Assembly (NCBI GenBank): GCA_963978905.1
Contig: OZ022258.1
Location: 55,040,591-55,104,590 of the forward strand
From: Trichostrongylus colubriformis
Lineage: Eukaryota; Nematoda; Chromadorea; Rhabditida; Trichostrongylidae
Direction: 5' to 3'
Length of the DNA stretch: 64,000 nt
Made by a program: the position numbers and the translations under genes. Shown one piece after another: positions 58,177-64,000 of this stretch. Each line of letters begins with the position of its first letter. Position 1 is the first letter of the stretch. The notes below the pieces were generated by a model, which did no database searches, had not been told where the DNA came from, and saw nothing but the letters and a program-made list of their open reading frames with translations.

Positions 58177-59425
58177 TTGACTCCAAGCAAATTTTTGCGT
58201 TAAAAAATTCCGAATTCACAGTAAACTTGAAAAACCATAGTTCTGCTAGGAAGAGCACAAAATGCTTTTTCTTAAACGTTAAGCAGCTCAGTTATTAGTC
58301 TGAGGAGAAAAAAGTTATTCGACTTTGAGCATGACCATCAAAACTCTTGAGTTGACTCCAAGCAAACTTTTGCGTTAAAAAATTCAGAATTCACAGTAAA
58401 CTAGAAACACTATAGTACTTCTAGAAAGAGCACAAAATGCTTTTTCTTAAACGTTAAGCAGCTCAGTTATTAGTCTGAGGAGAAAAAAGTTATTCGACTT
58501 TGAGCATGACCATCAAAACTCTTGTGTTGACTCCAAGCAAATTTTTGCGTTTAAAAATTCCGAAATCACAGTAAACTTGAAAAACCATAGTTTTGCTAGG
58601 AAGAGCACAAAATGCTTTTTCTTAAACGTTAAGCAGCTCAGTTATTAGTCTGAGGAGAAAAAAGTTATTCGACTTTGAGCATGACCATCAAAACTCTTGA
58701 GTTGACTCCAAGCAAATTTTTGCGTTAAAAAATTCCGAATTCACAGTAAACTTGAAAAACCATAGTTCTGCTAGGAAGAGCACAAAATGCTTTTTCTTAA
58801 ACGTTAAGCAGCTCAGTTATTAGTCTGAGCAGAAAAAAACTTATTCGACTTTGAGCATGACCATCAAAACTCTTGAGTTGACTCCAAGCAAATTTTTGCG
58901 TTAAAAAATTCCGAATTCACAGTAAACTTGAAAAACCATAGTTCTGCTAGGAAGAGCACAAAATGCTCTTTCATAAACGTTAAGCAGAACAGTTATTAGT
59001 CTGAGCAGAAAAAAACTTATTCGACTTTGAGCATGACCATCAAAACTCTTGAGTTGACCCACGGTTGACCCCAAGCCAATTTTTGCGTTAAAAAATTCCG
59101 AATTCACAGTAAACTTGAAAAACTATAGTACCGCTAGGAAGAGCACAAAATGCTCTTTCATAAACGTTAAGCAGCTCAGTTATTAGTCTGAGGAGAAAAA
59201 AGTTATTCGACTTTGAGCATGACCATCAAAACTCTTGAGTTGACTCCAAGCAAATTTTTGCGTTAAAAAATTCCGAAATCACAGTAAACTAGAAACACTA
59301 TAGTACTTCTAGAAAGAGCACAAAATGCTTTTTCTTAAACGTTAAGCAGCTCAGCTATTAGTCTGAGGAGAAAAAGGTTATTCGACTTTGAGCATGACCA
59401 TCAAAACTCTTGAGTTGACCCACGG
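58177..59425 (+). repeat. Unit S, copy 2, modified
   Basis: Starts: 58177, 58352, 58527, 58702, 58878, 59065, 59240. Offset 1237-1238 from copy 1. Monomers 1-3 match, including TTCTAGAA and TTTAAAAA. Monomer 4 is replaced by a cttaaac/GAGCAG unit, and monomer 7 by a GAAATC/TTCTAGAA unit ending in AAGGTT and +11. A CTTGTGTTGAC change marks the start of the monomer at 58527. Confidence 0.86.
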
Positions 59426-61396
59426 TTGACCCCAAGCCAATTTTTGCGTTAAAAAATTCCGAATTCACAGTAAACTAGAAACACTATAGCACCGCTAGAA
59501 AGAGCAGAAAATGCTCTTTCATAAACGTTAAGCAGAACAGTTATTAGTCTGAGCAGAAAAAAACTTATTCGACTTTGAACATGACCATCAAAACTCTTGA
59601 GTTGACCCACGGTTGACCCCAAGAGAATTTTTGCGTTAAAAAATTCCGAATTCACAGTAAACTAGAAACACTATAGCACTTCTAGAAAGAGCACAAAATG
59701 CTTTTTCATAAACGTTAAGCAGTTCAGTTATTAGTCTGAGGAGAAAAAAGTTATTCGACTTTGAGCATGACCATCAAAACTCTTGAGTTGACTCCAAGCA
59801 AATTTTTGCGTTAAAAAATTCCGAATTCACAGTAAACTAGAAACACTATAGTACAGCTAGGAAGAGCACAAAATGCTCTTTCATAAACGTTAAGCAGATC
59901 AGTTATTAGTCTGAGGAGAAAAAAGTTATTCGACTTTGAGCATGACCATCAAAACTCTTGAGTTGACTCCAAGCAAATTTTTGCGTTAAAAAATTCAGAA
60001 TTCACAGTAAACTAGAAACACTATAGTACAGCTAGGAAGAGCACAAAATGCTCTTTCATAAACGTTAAGCAGATCAGTTATTAGTCTGAGGAGAAAAAAG
60101 TTATTCGACTTTGAGCATGACCATCAAAACTCTTGAGTTGACTCCAAGCAAATTTTTGCGTTAAAAAATTCAGAATTCACAGTAAACTAGAAACACTATA
60201 GTACAGCTAGGAAGAGCACAAAATGCTTTTTCTTAAACGTTAAGCAGCTCAGTTATTAGTCTGAGGAGAAAAAAGTTATTCGACTTTGAGCATGACCATC
60301 AAAACTCTTGAGTTGACTCCAAGCAAACTTTTGCGTTAAAAAATTCAGAATTCACAGTAAACTAGAAACACTATAGTACAGCTAGGAAGAGCACAAAATG
60401 CTCTTTCATAAACGTTAAGCAGATCAGTTATTAGTCTGAGGAGAAAAAAGTTATTCGACTTTGAGCATGACCATCAAAACTCTTGAGTTGACTCCAAGCA
60501 AATTTTTGCGTTAAAAAATTCCGAATTCACAGTAAACTTGAAAAACCATAGTTCTGCTAGGAAGAGCACAAAATGCTTTTTCTTAAACGTTAAGCAGCTC
60601 AGTTATTAGTCTGAGGAGAAAAAAGTTATTCGACTTTGAGCATGACCATCAAAACTCTTGAGTTGACTCCAAGCAAATTTTTGCGTTAAAAAATTCCGAA
60701 ATCACAGTAAACTAGAAACACTATAGTACTTCTAGAAAGAGCACAAAATGCTTTTTCTTAAACGTTAAGCAGCTCAGCTATTAGTCTGAGGAGAAAAAGG
60801 TTATTCGACTTTGAGCATGACCATCAAAACTCTTGAGTTGACCCACGGTTGACCCCAAGCCAATTTTTGCGTTAAAAAATTCCGAATTCACAGTAAACTA
60901 GAAACACTATAGCACCGCTAGAAAGAGCAGAAAATGTTCTTCCATAAACGTTAAGCAGAACAGTTATTAGTCTGAGCAGAAAAAAACTTATTCGACTTTG
61001 AGCATGACCATCAAAACTCTTGAGTTGACCCACGGTTGACCCCAAGCCAATTTTTGCGTTAAAAAATTCCGAATTCACAGTAAACTTGAAAAACTATAGT
61101 ACCGCTAGGAAGAGCACAAAATGCTCTTTCATAAACGTTAAGCAGCTCAGTTATTAGTCTGAGGAGAAAAAAGTTATTCGACTTTGAGCATGACCATCAA
61201 AACTCTTGAGTTGACTCCAAGCAAATTTTTGCGTTAAAAAATTCCGAATTCACAGTAAACTTGAAAAACCATAGTTCTGCTAGGAAGAGCACAAAATGCT
61301 TTTTCTTAAACGTTAAGCAGCTCAGCTATTAGTCTGAGGAGAAAAAGGTTATTCGACTTTGAGCATGACCATCAAAACTCTTGAGTTGACCCACGG
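59426..61396 (+). repeat. Diverged flank mosaic (11 monomers)
   Basis: Starts: 59426, 59613, 59788, 59963, 60138, 60313, 60488, 60663, 60849, 61036, 61211. Four consecutive tagaaac/acagc monomers at 59788-60487 form a short 175-bp run not seen elsewhere. Units at 59426 and 60849 have GCACCGCTAGAAAGAGC, GAACAG, GAGCAG-A7 and +11 (187 bp). The monomer at 59613 begins CCCCAAGAGAA, a private change. Confidence 0.85.
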
Positions 61397-62631
61397 TTGA
61401 CCCCAAGCCAATTTTTGCGTTAAAAAATTCCGAATTCACAGTAAACTTGAAAAACTATAGTACCGCTAGGAAGAGCACAAAATGCTCTTTCATAAACGTT
61501 AAGCAGCTCAGTTATTAGTCTGAGGAGAAAAAAGTTATTCGACTTTGAGCATGACCATCAAAACTCTTGAGTTGACTCCAAGCAAATTTTTGCGTTAAAA
61601 AATTCCGAAATCACAGTAAACTAGAAACACTATAGTACTTCTAGAAAGAGCACAAAATGCTTTTTCATAAACGTTAAGCAGTTCAGTTATTAGTCTGAGG
61701 AGAAAAAAGTTATTCGACTTTGAGCATGACCATCAAAACTCTTGAGTTGACTCCAAGCAAATTTTTGCGTTAAAAAATTCCGAATTCACAGTAAACTTGA
61801 AAAACCATAGTTCTGCTAGGAAGAGCACAAAATGCTTTTTCTTAAACGTTAAGCAGCTCAGTTATTAGTCTGAGGAGAAAAAAGTTATTCGACTTTGAGC
61901 ATGACCATCAAAACTCTTGAGTTGACCCCAAGCCAATTTTTGCGTTAAAAAATTCCGAATTCACAGTAAACTAGAAACACTATAGCACCGCTAGAAAGAG
62001 CAGAAAATGTTCTTCCATAAACGTTAAGCAGAACAGTTATTAGTCTGAGCAGAAAAAAACTTATTCGACTTTGAGCATGACCATCAAAACTCTTGAGTTG
62101 ACCCACGGTTGACCCCAAGCCAATTTTTGCGTTAAAAAATTCCTTCACAGTAAACTTGAAAAACTATAGTACCGCTAGGAAGAGCACAAAATGCTCTTTC
62201 ATAAACGTTAAGCAGCTCAGTTATTAGTCTGAGGAGAAAAAAGTTATTCGACTTTGAGCATGACCATCAAAACTCTTGAGTTGACTCCAAGCAAATTTTT
62301 GCGTTAAAAAATTCCGAATTCACAGTAAACTAGAAACACTATAGCACCGCTAGAAAGAGCAGAAAATGCTCTTTCATAAACCTTAAGCAGAACAGTTATT
62401 AGTCTGAGCAGAAAAAAACTTATTCGACTTTGAGCATGACCATCAAAACTCTTGAGTTGACTCCAAGCAAATTTTTGCGTTAAAAAATTCCGAATTCACA
62501 GTAAACTTGAAAAACTATAGTACTGCTAGGAAGAGCACAAAATGCTCTTTCATAAACGTTAAGCAGCTCAGTTATTAGTCTGAGGAAAAAAAAGTTATTC
62601 GACTTTGAGCATGACCATCAAAACTCTTGAG
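61397..62631 (+). repeat. 7-monomer unit U (1235-bp), copy 1
   Basis: Starts: 61397, 61572, 61747, 61922, 62109, 62281, 62457 (175, 175, 175, 187, 172, 176, 175). Order: accg; GAAATC TTCTAGAA GTTCAG; ccatag cttaaac; GCACCG GAACAG GAGCAG +11; accg; GCACCG with AAACCTTAAG; actg A8. The 172-bp monomer carries a 3-bp deletion at 62143/62144 that removes its EcoRI site. Confidence 0.91.
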
Positions 62632-63869
62632 TTGACCCCAAGCCAATTTTTGCGTTAAAAAATTCCGAATTCACAGTAAACTTGAAAAACTATAGTACCG
62701 CTAGGAAGAGCACAAAATGCTCTTTCATAAACGTTAAGCAGCTCAGTTATTAGTCTGAGGAGAAAAAAGTTATTCGACTTTGAGCATGACCATCAAAACT
62801 CTTGAGTTGACTCCAAGCAAATTTTTGCGTTAAAAAATTCCGAAATCACAGTAAACTAGAAACACTATAGTACTTCTAGAAAGAGCACAAAATGCTTTTT
62901 CATAAACGTTAAGCAGTTCAGTTATTAGTCTGAGGAGAAAAAAGTTATTCGACTTTGAGCATGACCATCAAAACTCTTGAGTTGACTCCAAGCAAATTTT
63001 TGCGTTAAAAAATTCCGAATTCACAGTAAACTTGAAAAACCATAGTTCTGCTAGGAAGAGCACAAAATGCTTTTTCTTAAACGTTAAGCAGCTCAGTTAT
63101 TAGTCTGAGGAGAAAAAAGTTATTCGACTTTGAGCATGACCATCAAAACTCTTGAGTTGACCCCAAGCCAATTTTTGCGTTAAAAAATTCCGAATTCACA
63201 GTAAACTAGAAACACTATAGCACCGCTAGAAAGAGCAGAAAATGTTCTTCCATAAACGTTAAGCAGAACAGTTATTAGTCTGAGCAGAAAAAAACTTATT
63301 CGACTTTGAGCATGACCATCAAAACTCTTGAGTTGACCCACGGTTGACCCCAAGCCAATTTTTGCGTTAAAAAATTCCGAATTCACAGTAAACTTGAAAA
63401 ACTATAGTACCGCTAGGAAGAGCACAAAATGCTCTTTCATAAACGTTAAGCAGCTCAGTTATTAGTCTGAGGAGAAAAAAGTTATTCGACTTTGAGCATG
63501 ACCATCAAAACTCTTGAGTTGACTCCAAGCAAATTTTTGCGTTAAAAAATTCCGAATTCACAGTAAACTAGAAACACTATAGCACCGCTAGAAAGAGCAG
63601 AAAATGCTCTTTCATAAACCTTAAGCAGAACAGTTATTAGTCTGAGCAGAAAAAAACTTATTCGACTTTGAGCATGACCATCAAAACTCTTGAGTTGACT
63701 CCAAGCAAATTTTTGCGTTAAAAAATTCCGAATTCACAGTAAACTTGAAAAACTATAGTACTGCTAGGAAGAGCACAAAATGCTCTTTCATAAACGTTAA
63801 GCAGCTCAGTTATTAGTCTGAGGAAAAAAAAGTTATTCGACTTTGAGCATGACCATCAAAACTCTTGAG
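62632..63869 (+). repeat. 7-monomer unit U (1238-bp), copy 2
   Basis: Starts: 62632, 62807, 62982, 63157, 63344, 63519, 63695. Same order as copy 1 without the 3-bp deletion, giving 1238 bp. Direct tandem copy; apart from the deletion I saw no other difference by eye. Confidence 0.91.
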
Positions 63870-64000
63870 TTGACCCCAAGCCAATTTTTGCGTTAAAAAA
63901 TTCCGAATTCACAGTAAACTTGAAAAACTATAGTACCGCTAGGAAGAGCACAAAATGCTCTTTCATAAACGTTAAGCAGCTCAGTTATTAGTCTGAGGAG
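63870..64000 (+). repeat. Partial monomer at the window edge (start of U copy 3)
   Basis: The 131 bp start TTGACCCCAAGCC with accg, matching the first monomer of unit U (62632). The array continues beyond the window. Confidence 0.88.

Larger units (their letters stand above)
1..64000 (+). repeat. ~177-bp EcoRI-type satellite array filling the window
   Basis: Every base belongs to a head-to-tail tandem repeat. I placed monomer starts at each TTGAC that follows CTCTTGAG (or the +11 extension) and checked that the lengths sum correctly across blocks: 360 complete monomers and one partial. Lengths seen are 172 (once), 174, 175, 176, 179, 185, 186 and 187 bp. All monomers have the same orientation; no inversion, insertion or unique spacer was seen. 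GC is about 35%. Most monomers contain GAATTC; those with GATTTC or GAAATC lost it. The near-nucleosomal unit, higher-order repeats and lack of genes fit eukaryotic centromeric or pericentromeric satellite. Family and species are not recognised. No stretch anywhere in the window holds a credible gene. Confidence 0.98.

Noticed and set aside
57663..63386. 68-codon minus-strand frames in the right flank, differing in their middle part
   Set aside because: Same origin. The changed residues come from the GAGCAG-A7 and +11 variants. Differences follow DNA variants with no sign of protein-level constraint.
1..64000. CRISPR array
   Set aside because: Units are about 175 bp and continuous. There are no short repeats separated by unique spacers and no cas genes.
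1..64000. Transposon, retrotransposon or integrated viral sequence
   Set aside because: No long open frame, terminal repeat, target-site duplication or non-satellite segment was seen on either strand.

Overview
The whole window is one uninterrupted tandem satellite array. I see no gene, RNA gene, transposon, CRISPR array or unique sequence in it. Placing monomer starts at each recurring TTGAC that begins a unit gives 360 complete monomers plus a 131-bp partial one at the right edge. All are on the same strand in head-to-tail order. Monomers are mostly 174, 175, 179 or 186 bp (average about 177 bp) and about 35% GC (61 of 174 bases in the monomer at 176-349). Most carry an EcoRI site (GAATTC). 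A near-nucleosome-length, AT-rich, gene-free array with higher-order repeats (HORs) is typical of eukaryotic centromeric or pericentromeric satellite DNA. I do not recognise the family and cannot say whether the source is plant, animal or other. Centromere function is an inference and cannot be read from sequence alone.

Monomer variants used below: 'accg', 'actg', 'acagc' and 'ccatag' describe the bases after the central CTATAGTA/CCATAGTT; 'tagaaac' replaces the usual TTGAAAAAC; 'tatac/HindIII' has CATATACG followed by AAGCTT; A5, A6 and A8 are the lengths of the A-tract near base 132; '+5' is a tandem TCAAA duplication; '+11' is an extra TTGACCCACGG at the 3' end; 'cttaaac' has TTTTTCTTAAAC; 'ttagg' has CGTTAGGC.

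Layout. (1) 1-6546: mosaic including two tandem copies and one variant copy of a pentamer (883 bp). (2) 6547-12961: three tandem copies of a 12-monomer HOR (2138/2139/2138 bp). (3) 12962-21182: mosaic of short HORs (1080-bp hexamer, 715-bp tetramer) and single variants. (4) 21183-42977: an 11-monomer HOR of 1953 bp (block H), full or partial, alternating with an 8-monomer cassette of about 1.4 kb (block K). (5) 42978-53227: K-like blocks, another 11-monomer HOR of 1936 bp (block J) and an 890-bp pentamer (block P) in two tandem copies. (6) 53228-56939: a last K copy, then a stretch of hybrid monomers. (7) 56940-64000: a visibly more diverged family with private variants (TTCTAGAA, GAACAG, GAGCAG plus A7, AGCAGAAAATG), organised in 7-monomer units of 1235-1238 bp.

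No genes work together here. The biology visible is the turnover of the array itself. Cassettes hundreds to thousands of bases long are copied with few or no differences visible by eye. Several junctions are hybrid monomers that look like unequal-exchange breakpoints. The most interesting structural signal is within the monomer: five short dyad symmetries spaced at roughly 35-bp intervals.
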